64,000 nucleotides of DNA from Sepiola atlantica (lineage: Eukaryota; Mollusca; Cephalopoda; Sepiida; Sepiolidae). A model generated the notes under the pieces. The model searched no databases. It was not told the origin of the DNA and saw only the letters and a program-made list of their open reading frames with translations. The stretch is taken from the NCBI GenBank assembly GCA_963556195.1, contig OY744537.1, positions 16,356,774-16,420,773 on the forward strand, read 5' to 3'. This document shows, piece by piece, positions 1-10,589 of this stretch (the first letter of the stretch is position 1; each line of letters starts with the position of its first letter). Both the position numbers and the translations under genes were made by a program.

Positions 1-268
1 GCCGTATATTAAATATTTACAAACACAATTTACAACTCGCAATAGCCTATAAACCTACGCTTACTACGCTGGCAATTATACTTCTGAATTATTATATTAA
101 ATCAATCAGAAATTTACATTTATAATTACAATCCGATTTAAAAAAGAATAGACGAAAATTTAACAATTGATAAAATAGCATTCAAATTCTAAATGTAATT
201 AATAATCCTTACCAGAGTATTAGAATATTGGTAGCGAAGCAGATATTATTAATTAAATTCTTAAAGTT
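1..268. other. AT-rich sequence, nothing recognised
   Basis: No coding potential, RNA motif or repeat boundary was recognised on either strand. Confidence 0.5.
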
Positions 269-273
269 GATTT

Positions 274-321
<48 letters not shown>

Positions 322-356
322 GAGAGAGAGAATATATATATAGAGAGAGAGAGAGA

Positions 357-390
<34 letters not shown>

Positions 391-411
391 GGGGGAGGGA
401 GAGAGAGATGG
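269..411. repeat. Compound (CT)n/(TA)n/(GA)n microsatellite
   Basis: CT runs pass into TA runs and then GA runs, so the tract can fold back on itself. Frames across it are low-complexity Ser/Leu/Tyr/Ile strings, not protein. Confidence 0.95.
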
Positions 412-604
412 TAGAACCCGTTTTCTATTTCCCAATTTAAGTTAAAGTCCCGTGTAGCAAACACTGGTCTCTCCGTGTTAGACAGAGTTAAAAAAAAAAT
501 CTCTAATCTAATAGGCCCAACACTGCCTGCCAAACTCCATTCCATGTGTTGCAATGGGATGTGCTCTCATGAACTTGCTGCTCTTCTGTTCTCTCTACGT
601 ATCT

Positions 605-879
605 ACGCCCGACTAATTCGACAATCAGCTTAATCACACCCTTTTACTGTAGAGTTCCCCAGATGCCGGAATATTTTTTTTACTCAAATAGCTTCTTTCC
701 TCGAAATGGTACCCTTTGGAATTCTCGTCCTGCTCCCCTGACTTTACTAACGTGCAGAAATTGAAATGTAATGTGAACAAACATATTGCTGCATAACTCC
801 CAACTATGGATATGGCCACTATTTCACAATAAACCCTTTACGTCTCAGTGGCAATCTGCCTTGTTTGGGGTAATCTAAA
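605..879 (+). mobile_element. LINE-A (CR1/Jockey-like) 3' end, decayed
   Basis: This matches the end of the longer LINE-A relic at 33854-35625. Both share the coding stretch around HPFTVE.PRCR, the SFFPR-like and WNS-like positions now damaged here, and the non-coding end with TTACGTCT...AGTGGC...CCTTGTTTGGGGT. Stops and frameshifts interrupt the frame. Only the 3' end is present, as expected for a 5'-truncated non-LTR insertion. A (TA)n array starts directly after it. Confidence 0.75.
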
Positions 880-880
880 G

Positions 881-932
<52 letters not shown>
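880..932. repeat. (TA)n microsatellite
   Basis: Pure TA run joining the LINE-A 3' end to the 3' end of the minus-strand SINE that follows. Confidence 0.97.
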
Positions 933-938
<6 letters not shown>

Positions 939-955
939 TTGTTGTTGTTTATTAT

Positions 956-1005
956 CTATGTACGTATACGTTTCGTCCCTTTTCAATCAGGACTCATCAG
1001 CATAG
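956..1005 (-). ncRNA. Hammerhead ribozyme, all core residues present
   Basis: Minus strand, 5' to 3': stem I strand CTATG (1001-1005); core CTGATGA (994-1000); stem II GTCC...GGAC with an 11-nt loop (975-993); core GAA (972-974); stem III ACGTATACGT, a self-complementary 10-mer without a loop (962-971); A17 at 961; predicted cleavage between 961 and 960; stem I strand CATAG (956-960), which pairs perfectly with CTATG. This satisfies the CUGANGA / GAAA / UH rule with open ends at stem I. A loopless palindromic stem III is typical of hammerheads in retrozymes and Penelope-like elements, which often act as dimers. Activity is inferred, not shown. Confidence 0.85.
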
Positions 1006-1243
1006 ATTCGAAACCCTGGATTACAAGTATTTTTCAACTTATATCCAACGTCGTTAACCGCGCGCCCACTATCTGAATAGCCGATAAACAATGATAATTT
1101 AACACATATAAAAGCGGCTTGATGTCGAGGCATTCTACTTCTATTAAAGAAGGAATGATGCATATAAAGCAAGTGACGTCATGCTGTGTTTGTACTACCA
1201 TTTAGAGTGCTCTACTTGTTTTACGAGGAGCGACAAATATAAA

Positions 1244-1247
<4 letters not shown>
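956..1247 (-). mobile_element. tRNA-headed SINE carrying a 3' hammerhead ribozyme
   Basis: Read on the minus strand, an A-box-like stretch (about 1049-1069, TGGGCGCGCGGTTAACGACG) is followed by a B-box-like stretch (about 1006-1017, GGGTTTCGAATC), the internal RNA polymerase III promoter spacing of a tRNA-derived SINE. Directly after the B box lies a complete hammerhead fold (956-1005), then a short A/C-rich tail that runs into (TA)n. The upstream edge near 1247 also abuts (TA)n. Comparison with the dimer at 15416-15960 gives a unit of about 290-300 bp. tRNA-derived SINEs are known from octopuses; a hammerhead as 3' module is what I infer here. The 5' boundary is approximate. Confidence 0.75.
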
Positions 1248-1335
<88 letters not shown>

Positions 1336-1345
1336 AGAGAGAGAA
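1248..1345. repeat. (TA)n followed by short (GA)n
   Basis: Long TA run with a short AGAGAG end; it abuts the SINE 5' side. Confidence 0.95.
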
Positions 1346-1427
1346 AGTTAGTGGGAGAGAACCCAAGCAGAGTGATCGGTTATAGAGAAAATTCAAAAAT
1401 AAGAGCGAAATATTTATTAATATATGT

Positions 1428-1610
1428 ATTACAGAAGATCAAAACAACATCGGTACCGTCGGTTTTAAATCCTAACAAAGGGGGTCTATAGTAAGTCTCT
1501 TTACCGGACTCTCTTCAGAGGCTGAAAGGAGTCCGGTAAATAGCCATACTATAGGTCCTCTTTGTTAGTATTTGAAACCGACGGTACTGATGTTGTTCTA
1601 ATCTTCTGTA

Positions 1611-1612
<2 letters not shown>
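1428..1612. mobile_element. Foldback element 1 (MITE-like)
   Basis: Two arms of about 80 bp, ATTACAGAAGATC... on the left and ...ATCTTCTGTAAT on the right, are reverse complements with few mismatches, leaving a loop of about 15-20 bp around CTTCAGAGGCTGAA. There is no coding capacity. Both sides are TA-rich, and (TA)n starts directly at the right end. The outer 40 bp of one arm reappears at 56458-56500, so this is a mobile family. Its superfamily is unknown. Confidence 0.8.

Positions 1613-1663
<51 letters not shown>
1613..1663. repeat. (TA)n microsatellite
   Basis: Pure TA run lying between two different foldback elements. Confidence 0.97.
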
Positions 1664-1666
<3 letters not shown>

Positions 1667-1670
1667 AAAT

Positions 1671-1890
1671 AAACATTGATGATAGTCAACACTGATCAAC
1701 TCGTGTTTATGCTCATCCACGTCTTCTAAAGACTGTCTAAAAGTACAAATCAGTTTTGAAATCCGTCCAGAAAGCCCAAGGTGACAAGAAAAAAGAATTT
1801 CAAAACCGATTTTTACTTTGAGAAACAGTCTTGAGAAGGTACGGGTGCGTTGAAACACGAGTTGATTAGTGTTGACATTCACCAATGTTT
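1671..1890. mobile_element. Foldback element 2 (MITE-like)
   Basis: Inverted arms of about 95 bp start AAACATTGATGATAGTCAAC on the left and end as the diverged complement ACATTCACCAATGTTT on the right. The central loop is about 30 bp. There is no open reading frame of note and no sequence shared with foldback 1. The left end touches the (TA)n array. Confidence 0.75.
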
Positions 1891-1974
1891 AATTGATTTT
1901 ATAAAAGCTCTATTTGCATTGAGCGATTTTTAAAAATATTGGTTTTATGTTCATTATGTAAATATATATACATA

Positions 1975-2039
<65 letters not shown>

Positions 2040-2657
2040 ATATATAGATATATATATATATTATTGTAAAAAACTAATACCAAATTAATAGCACTATCAT
2101 CTATAACTCGTAAAATTGTACTCGATTAAACTGGTATTTGATCTTGGTATAGGACTTTGTTTTCAATTGCATCCCCAGACATGACAAACACAATGCGCAG
2201 TATTGATTCATTCCTCAAATCTAGAAAGAGAACATGTGAAGAATTCCATCCTCCATAACCTCTTCTACGTAGTCAGAAAAACGGCGTGAATTTCTAATTA
2301 AGGGAAGTTTTTTTTTTGTATATAAACATTATTAGACATTTTTGTATAAACATGTTTTTACTATTCTCTACAAAGGTAGATTTCCGTTCGAACATGGCTA
2401 CATAGTTTGAGTCAGCAAGATCTCCCAGCCAACTGTTTCTCATAGAGGTTCAGACAGTTGTGTCACTTTTAATAGACTTCATAACTTGTGTAATGATAAT
2501 CCGACGGGACATTTGAAATATATTCCTTCATCAAATACATTCTCCCACGTGTTTTATTTTCTTTTTGATTTACTTTAAGCCAAAGCACTTTTATTTTTTT
2601 TATGCATCGTTCTGGCTGAATATAACATGGTGTGCATTGCTGAGCTTAACTTAGCAT
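1891..2657. other. Non-coding stretch with a (TA)n/(TG)n array at 1963-2062
   Basis: A TA array with short TG parts lies at 1963-2062. No gene or repeat family was recognised in 2063-2657. Confidence 0.5.
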
Positions 2658-2725
<68 letters not shown>

Positions 2726-2745
2726 TGAAGAGATAGATAGGTAGG

Positions 2746-2795
<50 letters not shown>

Positions 2796-2819
2796 TGAAG
2801 AGATAGATAGGTAGGTAGG

Positions 2820-2869
<50 letters not shown>

Positions 2870-2893
2870 TGAAGAGATAGATATGTAGGTAGG

Positions 2894-2951
<58 letters not shown>

Positions 2952-2956
2952 TGAAG

Positions 2957-3001
<45 letters not shown>

Positions 3002-3063
3002 GATAGATATGAAGAGATAGATAGATAGATAGATAGATATGAAGAGATAGATAGGTAGGTAGG

Positions 3064-3133
<70 letters not shown>

Positions 3134-3168
3134 TGAAGAGATAGATAGATAGATAGATAGATATGAAG

Positions 3169-3217
<49 letters not shown>

Positions 3218-3274
3218 TACAGATATGAAGAGATAGATAGATAGATAGATAGATAGATATGAAGAGATATGAAG

Positions 3275-3335
<61 letters not shown>
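2658..3335. repeat. (GATA)n array, about 680 bp
   Basis: GATA units are interrupted at fairly regular spacing by ATATGAAGAGATAGATAGG and GGTAGGTAGG variants, so a longer higher-order unit has been copied within the array. The 265-residue reading frame across it (Tyr-Leu-Ser-Ile repeats) is a by-product. Confidence 0.97.
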
Positions 3336-3854
3336 CCCGCCCTAGGACGCGTATAAGTAATATGTATAGCATTAAATTTTCATTTTTTTTTTTTAAATTG
3401 TTTTGAGGGGTAGAGTGCTGTTTCGGATGGATACCCCCTAAATGGTATAGTTTACAAAGAATAATTTGCCCACGCTACACACCGTGTTGCCTAGAATACG
3501 TATCCTATAATTTATGATGATAAATTTATTAGTTTATGAATTTACCTCGCACACACACACACACTACACACACACGCACACACACACACGTGTGCGCATA
3601 CGTCCCATTAAAATTTTCTTACATACTAACTTAAAATTTGATGTAGAGTAATTGTTTTCTCTATTTAACTTTTTGTATTACGCTTATTTTTAAAAGTGTT
3701 TAGATGGAACGGCACTCACTCTAAGTAGTAAAGTTCACAAGAAAAATAATGAGGATAACAATGTGCTCATGCTCATCACCGTGTTGCCTAGAATATATAT
3801 TCCATACTTCATAATGATCGGTTCATTAATTTGGGAGTGAATTTTGTGCATAAA
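3336..3854. other. Spacer with (CA)n and two short diverged repeat fragments
   Basis: CA/CG-rich dinucleotides lie at about 3549-3592. Fragments near 3478-3535 and 3779-3836 share CCGTGTTGCCTAGAATA and AATAT..TTCATAATGATCGGTT with copies at 30530-30650, so they belong to one interspersed family of unknown class. Confidence 0.5.
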
Positions 3855-3855
3855 G

Positions 3856-3917
<62 letters not shown>

Positions 3918-3941
3918 GTATATATATATGTATATATATAG

Positions 3942-3989
<48 letters not shown>

Positions 3990-4045
3990 GTATATATATA
4001 TGTATATATATAGATATATATATATATATATATATATAGATAGAT

Positions 4046-4125
<80 letters not shown>
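3855..4125. repeat. (TA)n/(TATG)n array with higher-order pattern
   Basis: TA runs are interrupted by ATGTATA and AGATATA, and a block of roughly 70 bp appears twice (about 3881-3945 and 3951-4020) before passing into pure TA. Confidence 0.95.
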
Positions 4126-4130
<5 letters not shown>

Positions 4131-4150
4131 CCTTACTTTACATATTTATA

Positions 4151-4480
4151 TTAACATTCACAGACACGTGTTTTGTTATTTGAAGAATCATCGGTGTGGC
4201 ATTTATCCAATCAATGCTTCAACCTCGAGATTCTTACCAGGGAGCACACACTGCGAAAGTCCAGCGTGGTAGCTTCCTCGGCCGGTTTGTCAGCCAATAT
4301 GATGTTGAGAAATTTGACTTTATTTAATCGGTTTCAGTAGAGGATTCCATTCCGTTCAAGGAAGAATCTTGCATATTAGCTTAGGAAAAAACCGTGCTTT
4401 TCCTACATACGAGTGCTCTCCCCGAGGGTAATGAATGATATTATATAAATATTAACATCCACAGACAACGTGTTTCGATT
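4151..4480 (-). mobile_element. tRNA-Leu/Ser-like SINE flanked by two hammerhead motifs
   Basis: Minus strand: about 4264-4300 contains CGGCCGAGGAAGC, CGCTGGACTTTCGCAG, and then GGTAAGAATCTCGAGG near 4220-4235. This is the A box, anticodon-arm and B-box order of a tRNA with a long variable arm. A damaged hammerhead lies downstream (4159-4198). Upstream lies the 3' half of another hammerhead, CGAAACACGTTGTC (4464-4477), followed by the same TGTGGATGTTAATAT tail. The two predicted cleavage points (4464/4463 and 4163/4162) are 301 nt apart, so the locus is the remains of a tandem unit rather than one SINE. The neighbouring SINE types share this plan. Confidence 0.65.
4159..4198 (-). ncRNA. Degenerate hammerhead ribozyme
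   Basis: Minus strand: stem I CACA (4195-4198) pairs with TGTG (4159-4162). The core reads CCGATGA (4188-4194, U4 changed to C). Stem II has lost pairing (4175-4187). The second core reads AAA where GAA is expected (4172-4174). Stem III is the perfect palindrome ACACGTGT (4164-4171), and C17 is at 4163. Two core changes predict loss of activity. Confidence 0.65.
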
Positions 4481-4485
4481 TTAGA

Positions 4486-4487
<2 letters not shown>

Positions 4488-4566
<79 letters not shown>

Positions 4567-4567
4567 C

Positions 4568-4595
<28 letters not shown>
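4488..4595. repeat. (TA)n then (TG)n
   Basis: A long TA run passes into a TG run. Confidence 0.97.
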
Positions 4596-4598
<3 letters not shown>

Positions 4599-5340
4599 CG
4601 CCTCGTTTTGGGGTGCTTGAAAATTTGTGAATTTCCTTGCTTTTCTACATGTAGTGTATATGAATTTTCATCTTAACCCTATTAAGAGCATATGATTTCA
4701 GTATACTGGCATTTATCATGGAATGTCACTACTTTTGTAAAGGCTATGCCTTAATACAATGGTCATTTTTAAGTTTTTTTGGAATTTTCTGGAAAACTAA
4801 GGTATATGGTAAACTGAAATTAAAATGCCATCAACTAGACCCTAGAACCTCTATCTCTGCCAAAAATCAGCTGAATCTATCAAATAGTTGATGAGATGCA
4901 GGGTGGCACATACGTACGTACGTACGTACGTACGTACATACACACGGATAACACAAAATCATGCCTGACCTTTCTGAATCTCTAGGTTGCCTTGCCTAAT
5001 GATGCTGAAATTCTACACACTTATAGAACCTATCAAAACAAATATTTTGGCAAAGTTTTAACTAATTTGGTTTATTGGTTTTTGAGTTATGATTGAGCAA
5101 AGAAATGAGATTTCTAGCATAGGCCGTTTTTGAAATCTATTAAGAGATAGAGCGCTCTCGCGCCCCCCTTGATTCCCAAAATTACCGATCTTCTCGTTCT
5201 TTGCCGCTTTTAGGATTTTTTCGCTCTTGAAAAAGCCCAAGCAACAGCTGGGCGAAACGTTGAGTTTTAGGTGGTCCGCAGTACCTTTATAATTCATACC
5301 GTCGGATTATTTTATCCGTTCATATATATATATATATATA
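4596..5340. other. Non-coding spacer with (ACGT)n and a hairpin ending GGGCGAAACGTTG
   Basis: A self-complementary ACGT tetranucleotide array lies at about 4911-4938. At 5228-5268 a stem GCCCA...TGGGC precedes GAAACGTTGAG on the plus strand. This resembles the right half of a hammerhead, but the CUGANGA core is not present. No gene was recognised. Confidence 0.5.
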
Positions 5341-5682
5341 TTTCGACACTTGATTATTGGGGAAATGGTCGTATAATCAGTACCATTGGAGAGCCATGAA
5401 TATTATAACTGTCCTGTTTTTAAATCTCCGAAACAGTTACATGGTAAACAGCTGATGATCCCCGTGTTAATATTAGACGCTTAAGGTATCCTGTGTTTGT
5501 TTCACTCTTAGATAATTAACCCCCCCCCCTTTTTTTTTTCTTTTTTTTTTTACTCATATTTTTTCAGTTATTAATTTTCCAACGAATGTTAAGTCTGCAA
5601 TATCTTGGATTTAGTTAGTTTGTCTGGGAATTTAAACTGCATTTTACATTTTTTTTTTTTTTAAATGACTCAAAGCTTCTTT

Positions 5683-5690
<8 letters not shown>
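5341..5690. repeat. Interspersed repeat R1, copy A
   Basis: The roughly 350-bp sequence from TTTCGACACTTGATTATTGG to CTTTAGACTA occurs again, inverted and closely similar, at 20838-21188. A 50-bp piece lies at 21540-21588. Copies differ mainly in T-run and A-run length. (TA)n follows the same end in both copies. It is non-coding and of unknown class. Confidence 0.85.

Positions 5691-5762
<72 letters not shown>
5689..5762. repeat. (TA)n microsatellite
   Basis: Pure TA run at the end of R1 copy A. Confidence 0.97.
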
Positions 5763-5766
<4 letters not shown>

Positions 5767-7091
5767 AAGTAACGTTCACTTATATTCCAAAAGTACAGGA
5801 TTTTTAAATTTTTCTTACAAAACATTTTCAAAACAGATACATTTCAGTGCAAATTATTGTACGAATCGTTTCGCTTAAATTAAACCAAACAACATTATTA
5901 TGTCAGTATTGGATCTGTTCACCTCAAGCTCGTCAGAAAAGTACATAAAAAGTTCTTAATTTAAAAATATCATACAACGTAGTGTGACATGATAGCCAAA
6001 TGTTCAGAAGGAAAACTTTGAGTACACGTGCGACCCTCAGAGGTCTGCTATCTTGAAACAAGCGACAATTCAGAGTTCGCAACATAAACTACGCAACCCA
6101 TTTCAGTAATTTTAATTCAGCTTAACTCTACTATTTTAGGAAGTTATACTTATAGTTTATCTATAAAATACTTAAATTAACTTAAATATAATTTCATTGC
6201 ATAATTTACTTCATTAATATTGTGGGTATATATTTACTTCATTTGAATACGAAACTAAGTGCGGAGTTAATACAAATTATGTATTCCATTTAAATGGGCT
6301 TTTATCTCCTTGTTCCCTAAAATTTACGTTGGTTATAATTCTATATTGGTTACTATTTAAAATAAGGTACATTTTATAACCTTTATGTAAAACTTTCTTT
6401 ATAATTTTGCGCTTTTCACAATGGGGTATTTTTTTTAAATATCAAGATTCTAAACTTACGAATGTCAGCAAAAGTTGTTATGGTATATATGATATTCTAA
6501 CGAAACCAATCTATTTTAGATCTTTTCCCTGTCGGGTGCCGTTACTTACTAATAGGTAACGTTTAGACATTGGATGAATATTTTTCAATAAAGCATATTT
6601 ATTTTATTACTTCTAAAGACTACATAAACCATTACATTTTGGCTCCCCAAGTTATTCTAAACATCTAAGCTTCCCTTTTAAATTATACTAGAATAAATAT
6701 TACGTGTAGATAATTTTTTGTTTTCTGTATTCATAATTAGCGCCTCACATTAATTTTTCTTCATGTTGTAGTCTTATTTAAAATTTTATGGTAGATGATC
6801 TAAGTAAAAAAAACTTACACATGCCCGCTCATTGTGAGGTTAACAATACTTGTATGTATCACTATTAGAGGAAATGATTTGAGCTATTTTCGTGAGAACA
6901 TCGAGGCGATTCATAAGTTGGAAAAATAGTTTGGATTAAATATCCGCCCTTCCCGCCTTCCTACATACACTACCGGAACTCAACCCCTCTAAAACACTCT
7001 ATTTTTATGTATTCATAGATAATATTAAATGTGTTACTGATTTATTCCGCTATATGTTTTAGGTCTAAAAATCAAAAACTGATAGAATACT
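5763..7091. other. AT-rich sequence, nothing recognised
   Basis: No open frame above background, no RNA motif and no internal repeat was seen in about 1.3 kb. Confidence 0.5.
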
Positions 7092-7479
7092 TGTTGCATA
7101 ATCCTACTCCTGCCTGGACCGCGGCAGTACGCGTTTCGTACACCGATACGGGTCGTGGCGGAACTCATTTCGTATACTAGTCCCTGAAAGGGCCGTGACA
7201 GTTCACATTTAAATCTCGTCATTTTTAAAACATCATAAATTACATAGTTCATATATTGCTTGCATACCTTTAGTTTTCTCACTCGCCGTGTAGAGGGTTG
7301 TGTCGTCTCGATGTCGTCTAGTGGATGAATTCTTTCTTCTTTCCTTCCTGTCGTGAACCACACCGTCCGTTGTCTGCAACAAAAGCTTCCCGACCGACTC
7401 ACCAAACAACAATCTCTTTAAGTTTCAATTCTTTTTATTACAAGCGTTGTTATTTATCGGCCTGGACCATTCACTACGT

Positions 7480-7543
<64 letters not shown>

Positions 7544-7985
7544 CAAATCACTATTTTATCGTAGTTACTTAACAATTATTTTCTTAACCATTCATAGAGA
7601 GGGGGAAAGGATATCTCTCGCTTGTATTTTCTTGGGGAAATATTTCCCTTATCTGTTGTAAATTACATTTTAACAATCACGTCTCATCGGTTTGTCTCCA
7701 AAACCAAGACTGGCTATACTCGCTTCTCACGAAGAGCGAGTGACGTCACGGATCCCTCTGTTTCCCACGCAAGGGCCTGTGACGTCACAGAGCCTCTCGC
7801 AGGTGCACATTGACCCTTGATCTGGGATCTTGTCACACGGTGAACTTGTCACGTCTATGATTTCTGACTGTGAGAACAGGCCCTATTCTGCACTCAACTG
7901 CCGAGTTCACGTCGCGTTAATTCGCGCAAGTCAAACCAACGATTTCTAACAGATACGTCCATTCCCATAGGGCCATTATCCAACA
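7092..7985 (-). mobile_element. Solo LTR, family LTR-1, copy 1
   Basis: The plus strand starts TGTTGCATA and ends ATTATCCAACA, giving TGTTG...CAACA ends as in retroviral-type LTRs. It is flanked by the 4-bp duplication TACT (7088-7091 and 7986-7989). There is no second LTR with matching target duplication and no gag-pol remains, so this is a solo LTR left by LTR-LTR recombination. It contains two perfect TGACGTCA palindromes (7741-7748, 7780-7787) and a (GA)n run (7481-7541). Orientation is set by comparison with copy 3 and is otherwise uncertain. Open frames inside it are not protein genes. Confidence 0.88.
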
Positions 7986-8379
7986 TACTGTTAAGATATT
8001 GAACTGCAGAAATATATATGTTAAAGTGGTTATATATTTTTTTAGCTTAGAATTTACAAAATTAGTGTTATTCCATGTATGTTTACAGTCGTGATTAGGA
8101 GATAGCTCGAGTAATCAGTAAAAAAGGTACTCCCTAATAATCTTAATAGGGCCAGCGCATGTATATATCGATATCAGAGTGTATTCAATTCATAACCTTA
8201 TACCTCCTATCTACATTAAACATTTAAGTAGCGTTCATATTAGGCGCCAGCTGTTTCTAGGTTCCTAAGAATCATCCCTTATTTATCTTAATTACCGACT
8301 ATACCCTATTCCCCTTTTAATAGATACCAATCTCGGCTATCCCCCTCCAATCATACTTATGATCTACCCTTCCGTCCAT

Positions 8380-8380
<1 letters not shown>
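7986..8380. other. Spacer, nothing recognised
   Basis: AT-rich and non-coding; no repeat match was seen. Confidence 0.5.

Positions 8381-8462
<82 letters not shown>
8381..8462. repeat. (TA)n microsatellite
   Basis: Pure TA run touching the palindrome that follows. Confidence 0.97.
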
Positions 8463-8464
<2 letters not shown>

Positions 8465-8706
8465 TAGAAAGGAGTAGACACATTATAAACCATTGTTTCG
8501 TAAAGGTATAAACATTTTTTGAAAAACCATAACAATGTAATTTGTTGAAATAAATAAATAATATTTATTTATTTCAAACTGAGCTCAGTTTGAAATAAAT
8601 AAATATTATTTATTTATTTCAACAAATTACATTGTTATGGTTTTTCAAAAAATGTTTATACCTTTACGAAACAATGGTTTATAATGTGTCTACTCCTTTC
8701 TACTTA
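8461..8706. repeat. Perfect 246-bp palindrome
   Basis: The left arm 8461-8583 (starting TAAGTAGAAAGGAGTAGACA) is the exact reverse complement of 8584-8706, with zero spacer around GAGCTC. By my base-by-base reading no mismatch occurs in 123 bp. A diverged single arm is at 56108-56215, so the arm belongs to a repeat family. The flank after it (8707-8765) also resembles 56296-56350. It could be a recent inverted duplication, a foldback element or an assembly join. Confidence 0.93.
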
Positions 8707-8789
8707 TTCAAAATGGCGTAACCGCGTTCAAAGACACGGACATTCTTTCTCACCAAGTCAATACCACCAGACGATGAAGAAGAAAAAAA

Positions 8790-8877
8790 AGATATATATA
8801 TATATATGTGTGTGTGTGTGTATGTGTGTGTACTATGCGTCTATCTTTATATGTGTGTGCATGTGTGTATGTATGTT

Positions 8878-8916
<39 letters not shown>

Positions 8917-9050
8917 ATAAATATATATGTATATGTGGATATGTGGATATGTATGTATATATGTGTATATATGTGGATATTCGTGTATGGATATATGCGT
9001 ATATATTTGTGTTTGTTATTATATATATATATGTATGTTTATGTTGTATC
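8790..9050. repeat. (TA)n/(TG)n/(TATG)n compound array
   Basis: Alternating TA and TG tracts. The overlapping reading frames rich in Cys, Val, Tyr and Met come from the dinucleotides. Confidence 0.95.
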
Positions 9051-9368
9051 TATTAATTTTTGCGCACGTATGTATTTTATATGAAGATCAGATATTTATG
9101 CTTGAAAATGTATGTATGTGGATTAAAACTTTGAAGTGTTAAATGAAGAAGACAGGAATCCAGGCTAAGTGGGTAATACAAAAATAGAAAAAGAATGAAA
9201 TAAAAGAAACGGTAGATGATAAAAATGATAATAAAGATAGAAACTAATTCAAACTGTTAACAAGTAAATAATGTAACCCGATACTGAGCGGGGAAAAATT
9301 ATAAACATATCTCATCCCCCCAAAAAAAATTTAATTAAGGGGGAAGTTCTTCAAATGCATCTCACTTC
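9051..9368. other. Spacer, nothing recognised
   Basis: A-rich non-coding sequence without a family match. Confidence 0.5.
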
Positions 9369-10210
9369 TGTTGCATAGGCTACTCCTGCTTGGACCGCGG
9401 CAGTATGCGTTTCTTATCTAGTCCCACTACAGGCCGTGGCTTTACTCGTTTCGTATACTCGTCCCTGAAAGGGCTGTGGCAGTTCACATTTAAATCTCGT
9501 CATTTTTAAAACATCATAAATCACATAGTTCATATATTGTTTGGATACCTTTAGATTTCTCCCTCGCCGTGTAGAGGATCGTGTCGTCTAGTGGATGAAT
9601 TCTTTCTTCTTTCCTTCCTGCCGTGAACCACGTCGTCCGTTGTCTACAACAAAAACTCCACGATCGGGTCGGAAGAGAAACTTTTCTTTAAATGTAATTC
9701 TTTTTATTACAGGCGTTAGTTATTTAATCAGCTGGGAGTCATTCACTACGTCGAGAGAGAGAGAGAGAAAGAGAGAGCAAATCACTACTTTATCGTAATT
9801 ACTTAACAATTATTTTCTTAACTATTCATAAAGGGGGGAAGGATATCTCTCGCTGGTATTTTCTTATGGAAATATTTCCCTTATCTGTTGTAAATTACAT
9901 TTTTACAATCACGTCTCATCGGTTTGCCTCCAAAAACCCAGACTGACGAAACTCGCTTCTCACAAATAACGAGTGACGTCACGGATCCCTCTGTTTCCCA
10001 CGCAAGGGCCTGTGACGTCACAGAGCCTCTCGCATGTGCATATTGACCCTTGATCTGGGATCTCGTCACACGGTGACCTTGTCATGTCTGTTAGCTCTGA
10101 CTGTGAGAACAGGCCTTATTCTGCACTCGACTGCACCCGCGTTAATTCGCGCAAGTCAAACCAACGATTTCCAACAGATACGTCCATTCCCATAGGGCCA
10201 ATATCCAACA
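9369..10210 (-). mobile_element. Solo LTR, family LTR-1, copy 2
   Basis: TGTTGCATAGG...ATATCCAACA, flanked by CTTC on both sides (9365-9368 and 10211-10214). It aligns with copy 1 over its length and lies in the same orientation 1.4 kb away. Different target duplications show two independent insertions, not the two ends of one element. TGACGTCA palindromes lie at 9974-9981 and 10013-10020, with a short GA run at 9752-9778. Confidence 0.88.
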
Positions 10211-10270
10211 CTTCCTTGTCTTATTTGGTCTGAAGAGTTTGACTCTCTGTGAAGAGTACAACCGATACAT

Positions 10271-10327
10271 GTATGCACATATGTAACCAATGATGTTTGT
10301 ATATAATAAATAAAAAATTATACTGTT

Positions 10328-10384
<57 letters not shown>

Positions 10385-10522
10385 TTTGTATGGTTGTTGT
10401 TTCGTAGATGTTAATTCAATGAAACTCTAGTGTTTATAAGATAGTGCTCAATAACAGGTAGAGCTCTATTATAGTATATGTTTTATTTATACAAACATTA
10501 TTGGCTACATATGTGCATACAT
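10271..10522. repeat. Foldback repeat with (TA)n centre
   Basis: GTATGCACATATGTAACCAA...(10271-10312) is inverted at about 10481-10521 (...CTACATATGTGCATAC). A (TA)n array (10330-10382) lies in the loop. Non-coding. Confidence 0.7.
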
Positions 10523-10589
10523 ATTTTAACTACGACTTTATTAAACGACCAGTACCTACTACTTTTTATTTAGAGTGGAAGATCTATTT

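Noticed and set aside
2575..4129. Long open frames of Tyr/Ile/Leu/Ser repeats
   Set aside because: They translate GATA and TA microsatellites, occur in several frames and both strands, and have no complex sequence of their own.
5228..5275. Hairpin GCCCA...TGGGC-GAAACGTTGAG as a ribozyme
   Set aside because: The expected CUGANGA is replaced by TTGAAAA; at best a relic.
5395..5470. GAAACAGTTAC...CTGATGA as a permuted (type II) hammerhead in R1
   Set aside because: GAAA and CTGATGA are both present but no consistent stem III and cleavage site can be drawn between them.
7092..10210. Copies 1 and 2 as the two LTRs of one short element
   Set aside because: Each has its own different 4-bp duplication (TACT, CTTC) and the 1.4 kb between them holds no retroelement sequence.
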